DNA of 64,000 nt from Pseudomonadota bacterium. GTDB lineage: Bacteria; Pseudomonadota; Alphaproteobacteria; Rickettsiales; UBA6187. Positions 1 to 7,639 of the stretch are shown piece by piece (positions within the stretch are counted from its first letter, which is position 1; each line of letters opens with the position of its first letter). The notes under the pieces are model-generated. The model searched no databases. It saw nothing but the letters and a program-made list of their open reading frames with translations, and was not told the origin of the DNA. Position numbers and translations under genes: made by a program. The stretch is taken from NCBI GenBank assembly GCA_027620075.1, contig JAQCEY010000003.1:124001-188000 (forward strand), written 5' to 3'.

Positions 1-126
1 ATCCTTGCGTTAACTACCGTTGCCCTACTGGCTGTTATGCTTATGCGTCCTGTCATTTCAAGGTTTGCAGGGTGTTTATTCTTTGCAGGATATATAGGTT
101 ATTTAGGATTGCAGTTTTATAGTTGA
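1..126 (+). CDS. C-terminal end of a membrane protein, possibly a Ca2+/Na+ antiporter (partial)
   Basis: An open frame enters at base 1 and stops at TGA 124-126, giving 42 residues. The tail is hydrophobic with one full membrane span. It contains a short basic turn (RPVISRFAG) followed by a span with GY-x-GYLGLQ. That arrangement, RxxG then a final helix with paired Tyr, is reminiscent of the last helix of bacterial CaCA-family calcium/sodium antiporters. The fragment is too short to be sure. The start lies outside the window. Confidence 0.45.
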   Translation: MLALTTVALLAVMLMRPVISRFAGCLFFAGYIGYLGLQFYS

Positions 127-173
127 TGTATGTCATGGAAGAACTTGTTTCATCACCTCTAACGTGACAAAGA

Positions 174-199
174 AGATACTGAAATAAATTCAGTATGAC
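174..199 (-). repeat. Single hairpin of the GTCAT...ATCT repeat family
   Basis: Read on the minus strand this is GTCATACTGAA, a short T-rich loop, then TTCAGTATCT. The 8-bp stem ATACTGAA/TTCAGTAT is perfect. The same GTCAT-stem-loop-stem-ATCT layout recurs in the gaps near 28.1, 30.3, 46.8 and 53.9 kb. It lies just upstream of the TRAP transporter genes. Confidence 0.6.
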
Positions 200-284
200 A
201 AAAATTCTGTTTCTTGAACACTCCTGAAAAAACAGTTTCAAAATATTGTGGCTAAACCTAAAAAAATATTTATAATCCGCAGGC

Positions 285-794
285 ATGCAGAAATTATTAA
301 AACTCTCATGTACTATTGACAGCACAAACCGCACTATAGGCAGGTTATTTTCATGGCTGGCACTTGCTATGGTTTTGTTGATGTTCTTTAATGTAATTAG
401 CCGTTATGTGTTAAACATAAACCTTGTATGGCAGCAGGAGCTTGTGGGCTTCATGCATGCTATTTTATTTTTGGCGACTGCCGGTTATACCCTGCTTGAT
501 GATAAACATGTGCGTGTCGATGTATTATATCAGCAACTAAATAAACGTAAAAAAGCCGTAGTTGAACTTGTTGGTACTATAATATTCTTATTTCCCGTAT
601 GCTTTGCCGTCAGTTATTTTTCATTCGAGTTTATTTCAAGTTCATGGGAGATAAAAGAATCCTCGTCCGAATATAACGGTATGCCGGGAGTATTCTTTTT
701 AAAATCGTTTATCTGGGTATTTTGTTTTACAATTTTCACGCAGGGAATTTCGACCATCTGTAAATCAATTATTACTTTACAGGAGAAGGAATGA
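285..794 (+). CDS. dctQ: TRAP transporter small permease subunit (DctQ family)
   Basis: This 169-residue membrane protein is predicted to be the small (Q) subunit of a tripartite ATP-independent periplasmic transporter, which imports organic acids using an ion gradient. Four hydrophobic spans are visible (about residues 20-40, 50-70, 90-112 and 133-155). Between spans 1 and 2 lies the family's typical segment, SRYVLNINLVWQQELVGF, with the conserved W-x-x-E. It overlaps the M subunit by 4 bp (ATGA), so translation is probably coupled. No substrate-binding P subunit is seen in the window, and the upstream gene is unrelated, so the operon looks incomplete or has a distant partner. Confidence 0.85.
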   Translation: MQKLLKLSCTIDSTNRTIGRLFSWLALAMVLLMFFNVISRYVLNINLVWQQELVGFMHAILFLATAGYTLLDDKHVRVDVLYQQLNKRKKAVVELVGTIIFLFPVCFAVSYFSFEFISSSWEIKESSSEYNGMPGVFFLKSFIWVFCFTIFTQGISTICKSIITLQEKE

Positions 795-2221
795 CCATTC
801 TTCTTACCATAATGCTGATAACTCTTTTTTGTGCCTTGCTCTCAGGCTTCCCCGTAGCATTTGTCCTATCGGGAGTTTCGCTTATTTTTGCCTGTATAGG
901 TTCAACGCTTGGTTTGTTCGATATGGCATATCTATCGGCACTACCTAACCGCATATACGGCATAATGCGAAATGACCTGTTGATATCAATACCGCTATTC
1001 GTTTTTATGGGCGTAATGCTTGAACGGGCTAAAATAGCCGAAGAGCTATTGGAAGGCATGTCACTGGCATTTGGTAAAATGAGTTCCGGTCTTGGAGTAT
1101 CGGTTGTTCTGGTGGGGGCGATACTTGCCGCCTCAACAGGGATAGTTGGGGCTACCGTTGTAACTATGGGGCTTATATCATTGCCTACTATGCTGAAAGC
1201 CGGTTACTGCCCTCGCATATCGTCAGGTACTATATGTGCAGCCGGTACTTTGGGACAGATAATTCCGCCATCTATAGTCCTGATATTACTTGGCGACCAG
1301 ATATCGAGTGCCAATCAGACGGCACAAATGAAAATGGGTAATTTGTCACCCGATCCGGTTTCAATTGCCGATTTGTTCGTAGGTGCGTTGATACCGGGGC
1401 TAATCCTTGTCATATTATACATAGCGTGGCTTATTATATATAGTAAGTTATTTCCCGATAAAACACCTGCACAAAAAACAAAAAAAGATATAAGATTCAC
1501 AGACCTGACGAAATCTTTATTGCCTCCTTTGCTACTTATATTAATAGTTCTCGGCTCTATTTTGACAGGAGTTGCCACGGCAACCGAATCTGCCGCAGTA
1601 GGTGCTGTCGGTGCTATCATATTATCATTCTTCAAAAAAGAATTTAATCTGAAAAATCTCAATGAGGTAATGCGTTCTACCGCTAAAGTTTCCTCAATGG
1701 TTTTTACCATATTAATAGGTGCGGCTATATTTACTCTGGTATTTAGGGGATTTGGCGGTGATGATATCGTACATTCAATATTGGGCGACTTGCCGGGTGG
1801 TTTGTTCACCGCAATGTTGCTTACTATGGTTGTGATGTTCCTGCTAGGGTTCTTCCTTGACTTTATTGAGATAATATTCGTGGTAGTACCGATAGTAGCA
1901 CCTATATTATTGATGATAGGGGCTGACCCTATATGGCTGGCTATAATGATAGCCGTAAACCTGCAAACATCTTTCCTTACACCGCCTTTTGGTTTTGCGT
2001 TGTTTTATTTAAGGGGAGTAGCACCCGCATCGGTATTAAGCTCGGACATATATAAAGGTATAATACCTTTTGTTGTAATACAGATTGTAGTGCTATGCCT
2101 TTTGGCGGCTTTCCCTCCATTATCAACCAAGCTCCCTGAGATTGTTTACGGCAAGGTAAAAGCCGCACCGCATCAGTTGGAGGTTGAAACTTATGATGAT
2201 GAAGGCAGTGTGGATTTTTAG
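791..2221 (+). CDS. dctM: TRAP transporter large permease subunit (DctM family)
   Basis: This 476-residue polytopic protein is the large subunit of a TRAP transporter and carries the substrate and Na+ path. It has about a dozen hydrophobic helices. Typical DctM segments are present: GFPVAFVLSG near the start, the LLISIPLFVFMG segment near residue 64, ASTGIVGATVVTMG near 116, and a PPSIVLILLG loop near 157. In the C-terminal half, ATATESAAVGA (near 262) and QTSFLTPPFGFALFYLRG (near 394) match the repeated re-entrant hairpin signatures of the family. Length is within the usual range for fused-free DctM. It starts within the dctQ stop codon. The substrate cannot be inferred without the P protein. 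Confidence 0.9.
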   Translation: MTILLTIMLITLFCALLSGFPVAFVLSGVSLIFACIGSTLGLFDMAYLSALPNRIYGIMRNDLLISIPLFVFMGVMLERAKIAEELLEGMSLAFGKMSSGLGVSVVLVGAILAASTGIVGATVVTMGLISLPTMLKAGYCPRISSGTICAAGTLGQIIPPSIVLILLGDQISSANQTAQMKMGNLSPDPVSIADLFVGALIPGLILVILYIAWLIIYSKLFPDKTPAQKTKKDIRFTDLTKSLLPPLLLILIVLGSILTGVATATESAAVGAVGAIILSFFKKEFNLKNLNEVMRSTAKVSSMVFTILIGAAIFTLVFRGFGGDDIVHSILGDLPGGLFTAMLLTMVVMFLLGFFLDFIEIIFVVVPIVAPILLMIGADPIWLAIMIAVNLQTSFLTPPFGFALFYLRGVAPASVLSSDIYKGIIPFVVIQIVVLCLLAAFPPLSTKLPEIVYGKVKAAPHQLEVETYDDEGSVDF

Positions 2222-2330
2222 GCCGTGTTCATTAATTATGTCATCACATGGCGATAAGTTATCTTATAATGCGTTCATTAGATACCGGAACTATGGAAAG
2301 TATGAAAATGCTTTTTGAAAAATTAAAATG

Positions 2331-3128
2331 CTAAAAACAGTTTTCTTTAGCCGGAAACTTGCCTGATTTAACCTCTTTACTATATGCTTTTGCGGCTTTT
2401 TCAAGTTCCTCGGCAACATTTCCGAAGCGTTTTACAAATTTAGGTTTAAAATCCTGAAACAGACCGGACATATCTTCGCTAACCAGTATCTGTCCGTCAC
2501 ACTGGGCAGAACCGCCAATCCCTATAACGGGTATTTCAAGTTCTTTAGCCACATCGGCGGCAAGCTGCTCTATCACACCTTCTATCACAACGGAAAAAGC
2601 ACCTGCATTTTGAACGGCTATAGCGTCCTGCATTATTTTTTCTCTGCCCTCTTTGGTTTTACCCCTGCAACTATAGCCGCCATATGCGTTGACCCTCTGT
2701 GGCATAAGCCCTACATGACCCATCACAGGTATGCCCCTTTGTACAAGAAAGTCTATGGTATCGGTCATTTCAGTGCCACCTTCAAGCTTCACTCCCTGAC
2801 ACCCTGTACCGCTTATGATTTTAGCTGCGTTTTCAAATGCCTGCGATACGGAACTTTGATAACTTCCGAAAGGCATATCGACTATAACGCATGCTTTTTT
2901 AGAACCACGCATTACGGCAAGCCCGTGATTTATCATCATATCGACGGTAACCGGCAATGTTGATTCCATGCCGTAAAGCACCATTCCGACCGAATCACCT
3001 ACCAGAAGCAGGTCTACGTGTTCGTCAAGAATTTTGGCGAAGGGAGCCGAATAAGCTGTAAGGCAAACGATAGGCTCACCGTTCTTACGCTTTTTAATAT
3101 CAACTACGGAAGTTCTTTTTGTTATCAT
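2331..3128 (-). CDS. panB: 3-methyl-2-oxobutanoate hydroxymethyltransferase
   Basis: PanB adds a hydroxymethyl group from methylene-THF to 2-oxoisovalerate, making ketopantoate, the first step of pantothenate and CoA synthesis. The 265 residues form one TIM barrel. Visible signatures are TAYSAPFA near residue 24, the metal-binding GDSVGMV at 44-50, MPFGSYQ near 91, VKLEGG near 115, GHVGLMPQ near 137 and GIGGS near 200. I start at the ATG at 3128, where the family alignment begins (MITKRTSVVDIKK), rather than 25 codons upstream. No panC or panD is adjacent. The gene stands alone on the minus strand between two plus-strand genes. Confidence 0.95.
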   Translation of the reverse strand: MITKRTSVVDIKKRKNGEPIVCLTAYSAPFAKILDEHVDLLLVGDSVGMVLYGMESTLPVTVDMMINHGLAVMRGSKKACVIVDMPFGSYQSSVSQAFENAAKIISGTGCQGVKLEGGTEMTDTIDFLVQRGIPVMGHVGLMPQRVNAYGGYSCRGKTKEGREKIMQDAIAVQNAGAFSVVIEGVIEQLAADVAKELEIPVIGIGGSAQCDGQILVSEDMSGLFQDFKPKFVKRFGNVAEELEKAAKAYSKEVKSGKFPAKENCF

Positions 3129-3235
3129 ATCGGTATATTTTATATAACAATGTAAGAATAAGTCACGCAAAAAACATTGATTAGAAATATATTTTCGATA
3201 CAATCCGTCAAGAAATTTATCAGGCAGTTTAATAA

Positions 3236-3493
3236 ATGTCCATAGCTTCGGTTGTTGTTGTTTTTGTAATATTATGGTGGCTTGTATTGTTCATAGCTCT
3301 TCCTATAGGAGTAAATCCTGAAGAAAATCCCGATTCGGGCAATATGAAGGGTGCGCCGAAGAATCCCGATTTAAAAAAGAAGATAATAGCAACTACAATA
3401 ATCACCGTTATTCTCACAACTGCATATTATTTTGCCGTTGAAAAAGGCTATATCGGTTTTTTTGATCACGACTCTTTACAACAACCATTCTAA
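3236..3493 (+). CDS. DUF1467 family membrane protein
   Basis: This 85-residue protein has two hydrophobic helices (about residues 3-24 and 49-67). Between them is a short polar loop with GVNPEENPDSG and GAPKNPDLKKK. The WWLVLF-ALP-GV start and the GAP-x-x-P loop match DUF1467, a small inner-membrane family found almost only in Alphaproteobacteria. No function is established. It stands between divergently placed panB and the glutamine synthetase gene, with an ATG about 107 bp from the panB start. Confidence 0.8.
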   Translation: MSIASVVVVFVILWWLVLFIALPIGVNPEENPDSGNMKGAPKNPDLKKKIIATTIITVILTTAYYFAVEKGYIGFFDHDSLQQPF

Positions 3494-3620
3494 AAAAATA
3501 GAATTTAATTCGTTAAAATACTACCTATACCAAGAGTTTCCCGATATTTTGCCCTTTACTTTGTAATCATTTTGATTATAATGCATGCGTTGCATCAACG
3601 CTAAAAAAACGGAGAAAAAA

Positions 3621-4715
3621 ATGAGCAACCCAGCACTCGCAGAGTATATCTGGTTGGACGGTACTGTACCTGTTCGTCAGATTCGTTCAAAAGCAAAGGT
3701 GGTTAGCCTTTCTGATAACCCTAAGATAGAAGATTTTCCCGAGTGGAGCTTTGACGGTTCTTCAACCTCACAGGCAACGGGAGATAATTCGGACTGTATG
3801 TTAAGACCTATTAATTTTGTTAAAGACCCTATCCGTGGCGAAGGTAACTACATAGTAATGTGTGAAGTTTTCAATGCCGACGATTCTGTGCATGAATCAA
3901 ATTCCAGAGCCCAGCTAAGGGCTGTTCTTGATGCAGGTGCGGCAGGTAAAGAACCGTGGATCGGCTTTGAGCAGGAATATACTTTGTTCCAGAGAAACAT
4001 TCCGCTAGGCTGGCCTGAGCATGGCTATCCGGCTCCGCAAGGTCCTTATTACTGCGGTGTAGGAACAGAGCAGATATTCGGAAGAGAAATTGCTGAAGAA
4101 CATGCTGCGGTGTGTCTTGCTGCCGGTATCATATTCTATGGTATCAATGCTGAAGTTATGCCCGGACAGTGGGAATTCCAGATCGGTTACAGAGGTGTCG
4201 ATAACGAGGATAACGGCGTATTGAATATTTGTGACCACATGTGGATAGCACGTTGGTTACTTCACCGTATCGCAGAAGAATATGATGTTCATGTTTCTTT
4301 CGAGAACAAGCCTATAAAAGGTGACTGGAACGGCGCGGGAATGCATACTAACTTCTCTACCAACGAAACCCGTGATAAAAACAAGGGTAAAGCTGCTATT
4401 GACGATGCCGTTGCTCGCCTTTCTAAAAAGCACGATAAACATATTCCTCTATACGGTCATAACCTACACGAAAGACTTACGGGTCGCCATGAAACTTCAA
4501 GCATACATGAGTTCAGTGCAGGCACTGCCGATCGCGGTCGCTCTATCCGTGTGCCGCTTGGTGTGGTTCAAAAAGGATACGGCTATTTCGAGGACAGACG
4601 TCCGGGTGCAAACTCCGATCCTTATCTTGTAGCGGCACGTATTACTGCTACGGTATGCGATACTGATGAAAATGTTTTTACTTTTAATAACTGGCCTAGA
4701 CAAAAAGCCGCCTGA
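3621..4715 (+). CDS. glnII: Glutamine synthetase, type II (eukaryote-like)
   Basis: The enzyme makes glutamine from glutamate, ammonia and ATP. At 364 residues it is of the short GSII class known from eukaryotes and rhizobia, not the roughly 470-residue GSI of most bacteria. Diagnostic pieces are LAEYIWLDGT near the start, PEWSFDGSST at 40-49, the metal-ligand segment FEQEYTLF at 116-123, GINAEVMPGQWEFQ near 178, and the ATP-site GAGMHTNFST. I choose the ATG at 3621 because GGAG sits 6 bases upstream and the family begins at this point. An in-frame ATG 12 codons earlier has no such site. A strong terminator follows at 4741. GSII is not normally regulated by adenylylation. Confidence 0.95.
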   Translation: MSNPALAEYIWLDGTVPVRQIRSKAKVVSLSDNPKIEDFPEWSFDGSSTSQATGDNSDCMLRPINFVKDPIRGEGNYIVMCEVFNADDSVHESNSRAQLRAVLDAGAAGKEPWIGFEQEYTLFQRNIPLGWPEHGYPAPQGPYYCGVGTEQIFGREIAEEHAAVCLAAGIIFYGINAEVMPGQWEFQIGYRGVDNEDNGVLNICDHMWIARWLLHRIAEEYDVHVSFENKPIKGDWNGAGMHTNFSTNETRDKNKGKAAIDDAVARLSKKHDKHIPLYGHNLHERLTGRHETSSIHEFSAGTADRGRSIRVPLGVVQKGYGYFEDRRPGANSDPYLVAARITATVCDTDENVFTFNNWPRQKAA

Positions 4716-4740
4716 AAGGAATAACTTTTTCAAAGAATAA

Positions 4741-4771
4741 AAAAGCCGGAGAGTTTTCTCCGGCTTTTTTT
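4741..4771 (+). terminator. Rho-independent terminator after glnII
   Basis: An 11-bp perfect stem (AAAAGCCGGAG / CTCCGGCTTTT) with a 6-base loop is followed by a T run, 25 bases after the glnII stop codon. Confidence 0.9.
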
Positions 4772-4862
4772 GTATATAGCCCGCCGAAATTTTTTCTTGA
4801 AAAGAAAAATATTACAATTATTCTAAAATTAAACAACAATGTCATTGTTTTGGAGGGGCGGT

Positions 4863-5429
4863 ATGGGAAATAACAAGCCAAAAGCCTATAGCGGAAAGAA
4901 CAGAACCAAACAAAAACGTGAGGATAAAAGGCGAAGTCAGCCAGAATCAAAACTTAATTTCCAAAACAATCATGACAACAAAAGTATCGATGGTCGGAAA
5001 GTTTTACAGTCCATATCCTCAACTTCCTTGAGCGAACTTAGCGATTCAATACAAACAGATGACTTGCATGATGTATTAGATGAATTTGAAGGTCGCGGTC
5101 GATTAATTTTAGAAGGTTATGAAAGTGCTTCAAGCAAACCGCCTTCAAGACAACAATCCAATGAAGATTTGCAAGCCGATTCCGTTATAAAAATAGATCT
5201 GCAAAAATCAGCCGATATAGGAGAGTTGTTAGAACGGATAGATAGCAGTGTTAACCCTAGCTCTAAAGTCGTCGGCAAATCCGGCAATAACGATTATATA
5301 TCAACAGACAGCTTAAACTTCGTATTCGTACAAAAGCATGAGCTAAAAAGAAGCAAGTCATACGAAGAACTATTAAACCGTCAGCAAGAACAAAACGGCA
5401 AAGGGTTTTTGGGGCGTTTTTTTAGCTAG
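4863..5429 (+). CDS. Hypothetical low-complexity charged protein
   Basis: I do not recognise this 188-residue protein. It starts at the ATG at 4863 behind a good ribosome site (GGAGGGGCG). It is rich in Ser, Asn, Gln, Lys and Asp, with no signal peptide or membrane segment and few hydrophobic stretches. The first 40 residues are strongly basic, the middle is acidic and serine-rich (SSTSLSELSD, then DDLHDVLDEFE), and the C-terminus is basic and ends GFLGRFFS. It is probably largely disordered. It resembles in style the protein at 54045-54572. A secreted effector or a regulatory scaffold are both possible; neither is shown. Its stop overlaps the convergent hisZ stop by 4 bp. Confidence 0.7.
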   Translation: MGNNKPKAYSGKNRTKQKREDKRRSQPESKLNFQNNHDNKSIDGRKVLQSISSTSLSELSDSIQTDDLHDVLDEFEGRGRLILEGYESASSKPPSRQQSNEDLQADSVIKIDLQKSADIGELLERIDSSVNPSSKVVGKSGNNDYISTDSLNFVFVQKHELKRSKSYEELLNRQQEQNGKGFLGRFFS

Positions 5430-6538
5430 ACCGTTTTTAGTTGCTTACCTTCCAAGTAACAGGAACAGCCCAGATATTGTGCTGTTTTTTTCATATCCTC
5501 ACCATGTTCAAGTGAATGGATTATAACATAACCTTCTTTTTGCAGGCTCTCAATTTTTGCCGCACCCGTATCAAAGGGTATCAAAACCTTCTCTTTAGCG
5601 ACAGGGCGAGGCAATAACCTGAACAACTCGTTCACATATAAAGTCGCACCGATACCGCTACCGTCTTCATCTATCTTATACCTTCCGCCACGCCCGAGTT
5701 CTGCCTTGGCTCCTTTAGCAAAAATAGAAAACCCTATTCCCGAGTGATAGCTAAACTGTCCGGCTCCAAGGGGGTCTGTGGATATCTGAACGTCAGGCAA
5801 CTTGTCCTTAACTATATTGATAACTTCTACAAGGCGGTAAAACAGCACCTTTGCAGAATCAGGGACTGCTATATTAGAGATATCCTCACTCATGATATTG
5901 TAATTTATGAGTTTTAATATCAACTCGGCTCCTTCGCCTGCCAGATTGTTGATAGCAGTTTCATCTTTCCTTTTTATTGCCGAAAAAAGCGGCTTACGAT
6001 CTTCTTTTTTAAAGCCGAGTTCTTTAAGGACTATCCCCGCCAAATCGGGCAAATTAAAATCTATGCACAGCCTTTTAACACCGGCGGCTTTTAATGCTCC
6101 CAGAGCCACAATTACAACCTCCGCATCGGCATAGGCGTTATCAACGCCTATAAGTTCTATGCCCGTCTGTGTGAATTGGCGTTCTGCGTGCAGACCGTCA
6201 CCTTTTACCCTGAATACGTCACCTGCATATGAGAGCCTTAGCGGCTTTGGTGTATTAACCAGCCTTGTTGCGGCTATTCTGGCTATCTGAACGGTCATAT
6301 CGGAACGCACACCCATCATCTTATCTGATTGCGGATCCATAAAGCGGAACGTGTTTTTCTTTAAAAAGCGTCCGGCACCTGCGAAAAGGCTATCTTCATA
6401 TTCAATAGCCGGCGGAGATACTTTCTGGTAACCGAAACCTTCAACATGCTTTGATATCTTTGCCACTATATTTATTTGCGCTCCGGCTTTCGGGAATAAC
6501 AAATCATGCAGCCCTGTAGGCAATAATGCTTTATTCAT
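5426..6538 (-). CDS. hisZ: ATP phosphoribosyltransferase regulatory subunit
   Basis: HisZ is a catalytically inactive histidyl-tRNA-synthetase paralogue. It binds the short form of HisG and allows the first step of histidine synthesis to work and be feedback-controlled. The 370 residues show the class II aaRS-like core: LLPTGLHDLLFP at the start, SPPAIEYEDSLF near 44, MMGVRSDMT near 78, and GDVFR plus ERQFTQTGIELIG near 125. The C-terminal GRGGRY is present. There is no anticodon-binding domain, and the length is shorter than true HisS. The ATG at 6538 is chosen over a TTG four codons upstream. No hisG is nearby, so its partner must be elsewhere. Confidence 0.9.
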   Translation of the reverse strand: MNKALLPTGLHDLLFPKAGAQINIVAKISKHVEGFGYQKVSPPAIEYEDSLFAGAGRFLKKNTFRFMDPQSDKMMGVRSDMTVQIARIAATRLVNTPKPLRLSYAGDVFRVKGDGLHAERQFTQTGIELIGVDNAYADAEVVIVALGALKAAGVKRLCIDFNLPDLAGIVLKELGFKKEDRKPLFSAIKRKDETAINNLAGEGAELILKLINYNIMSEDISNIAVPDSAKVLFYRLVEVINIVKDKLPDVQISTDPLGAGQFSYHSGIGFSIFAKGAKAELGRGGRYKIDEDGSGIGATLYVNELFRLLPRPVAKEKVLIPFDTGAAKIESLQKEGYVIIHSLEHGEDMKKTAQYLGCSCYLEGKQLKTV

Positions 6539-6605
6539 TTTATTTCTCAACTTTAGTCAATTAAAGACACTATAAGAAATTTGTTACTTTTTTCAATTTA
6601 TTATT

Positions 6606-7478
6606 TTAAAGGTTATGCAAACCTTGTGACTGAGCTTTAGCAGCAACCATTTCGGCATAACTACTAAACTTGACTTGTTCTGATTTTCTTACGGGTAATA
6701 ACTTACCCTGATTATATAGACTACCGAGTACATGGCTTTGATTCATTGAGTTTTCTATATTTGTGTATATGTCACCTTGTTGGAGTGCGTCTCTTTTTTC
6801 GGTATCAAAGCTTCCTTTGATTATTTTTCCGCTTTTTGACAGGCTTTTAAAATCTTTCGGCGAGTCGCCCTGCTCCACCATTCTTTGCTTAATCTCATCT
6901 ATTATCCGATTAAGTTCTTGCCTTTCTTTTAAAGAAGATTCGTGATAAATACGCATTTTATGCGGATTAAAATCAAAATCATCAGCTCTTAAAACGTCTA
7001 GCGAATCAGCAGATTTTATTACTTTTTTATAAATTTCCGGACCTCCATGTTCCATAGATGAAGCAGCATGGCATATCTGAAAGGCTTTTTCAAGACCTAT
7101 AATATCATTTGCCTTCATAAAATACATACAGTTGCTTACACTCCTTATCTCACTTTTAGTGTAAGGAGCATCTCCCGTAAGATCGGACTTACGTCCGGAA
7201 TCATGCAATAAACCTGCAACCTGCATCGCCGTAACCTCTTCTTGAGAGAGTTCTCTTGCCTCTGCGTCTCCTTTAGAAACCAGATAGTTTGTAAGGACAG
7301 GTATGTAATATGCTACACGACTTACGTGTAAAGGACCATGGCGAACAGGTCTTTGTGCCGAGCTTAATACACCCTCGTTCAACACAGCAGTGTGATTTCT
7401 TTCCGTGCCATATTCTTTTTTTGTATCATCGGTCAAATGATAAAAATTTTCAAATATCTGTTTGGCAAATTCCTTCAA
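6606..7478 (-). CDS. HD-type phosphohydrolase resembling the SidE phosphodiesterase domain
   Basis: This 290-residue protein has no signal peptide. Visible are RPVRHGPLHVSRVAYYIP at residues 43-60, then AGLLHDSGRKSD at 88-99, E110 in YTKSEIRS, H137 and H144, and KSADSLDVLRADD at 155-167. The order H...HD...H...D is that of HD-domain metal hydrolases. The RPxxHGxxHxxR opening and the Glu 63 residues after the first His (H47, E110) resemble the phosphodiesterase half of Legionella SidE proteins, where I recall catalytic H277 and E340 in SdeA. The third SidE histidine cannot be placed with confidence. A GGAGGTG ribosome site precedes the ATG at 7478. It lies 161 bp downstream of an ADP-ribosyltransferase gene on the same strand. 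A cyclic-nucleotide or other HD hydrolase is the alternative. Confidence 0.7.
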   Translation of the reverse strand: MKEFAKQIFENFYHLTDDTKKEYGTERNHTAVLNEGVLSSAQRPVRHGPLHVSRVAYYIPVLTNYLVSKGDAEARELSQEEVTAMQVAGLLHDSGRKSDLTGDAPYTKSEIRSVSNCMYFMKANDIIGLEKAFQICHAASSMEHGGPEIYKKVIKSADSLDVLRADDFDFNPHKMRIYHESSLKERQELNRIIDEIKQRMVEQGDSPKDFKSLSKSGKIIKGSFDTEKRDALQQGDIYTNIENSMNQSHVLGSLYNQGKLLPVRKSEQVKFSSYAEMVAAKAQSQGLHNL

Positions 7479-7529
7479 TACACACCTCCAAAGTAATATT
7501 TTGATAACAATCGTATCTATTTGAGTAGT

Positions 7530-7558
7530 ATTTTAACATAACATGCTTGATTTTACAA
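7530..7558 (-). promoter_or_regulatory. Possible sigma-70 type promoter for the HD/PDE-like gene
   Basis: Read on the minus strand, TTGTAA (7553-7558), a 17-base spacer, then TAAAAT (7530-7535). It lies about 50 bases upstream of the ATG at 7478, so the gene may be transcribed separately from the ART gene behind it as well as by read-through. Confidence 0.4.
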
Positions 7559-7639
7559 TCTAATCACCGACAATTGAACATTATGAACTTCTTTATCTTT
7601 TAAGATTAGATGTTTTTGTAATTATTTGTCGAAGTAGTT

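Noticed and set aside
1315..1809. 164-codon minus-strand frame inside dctM
   Set aside because: Shadow of dctM, whose family match covers the whole stretch.
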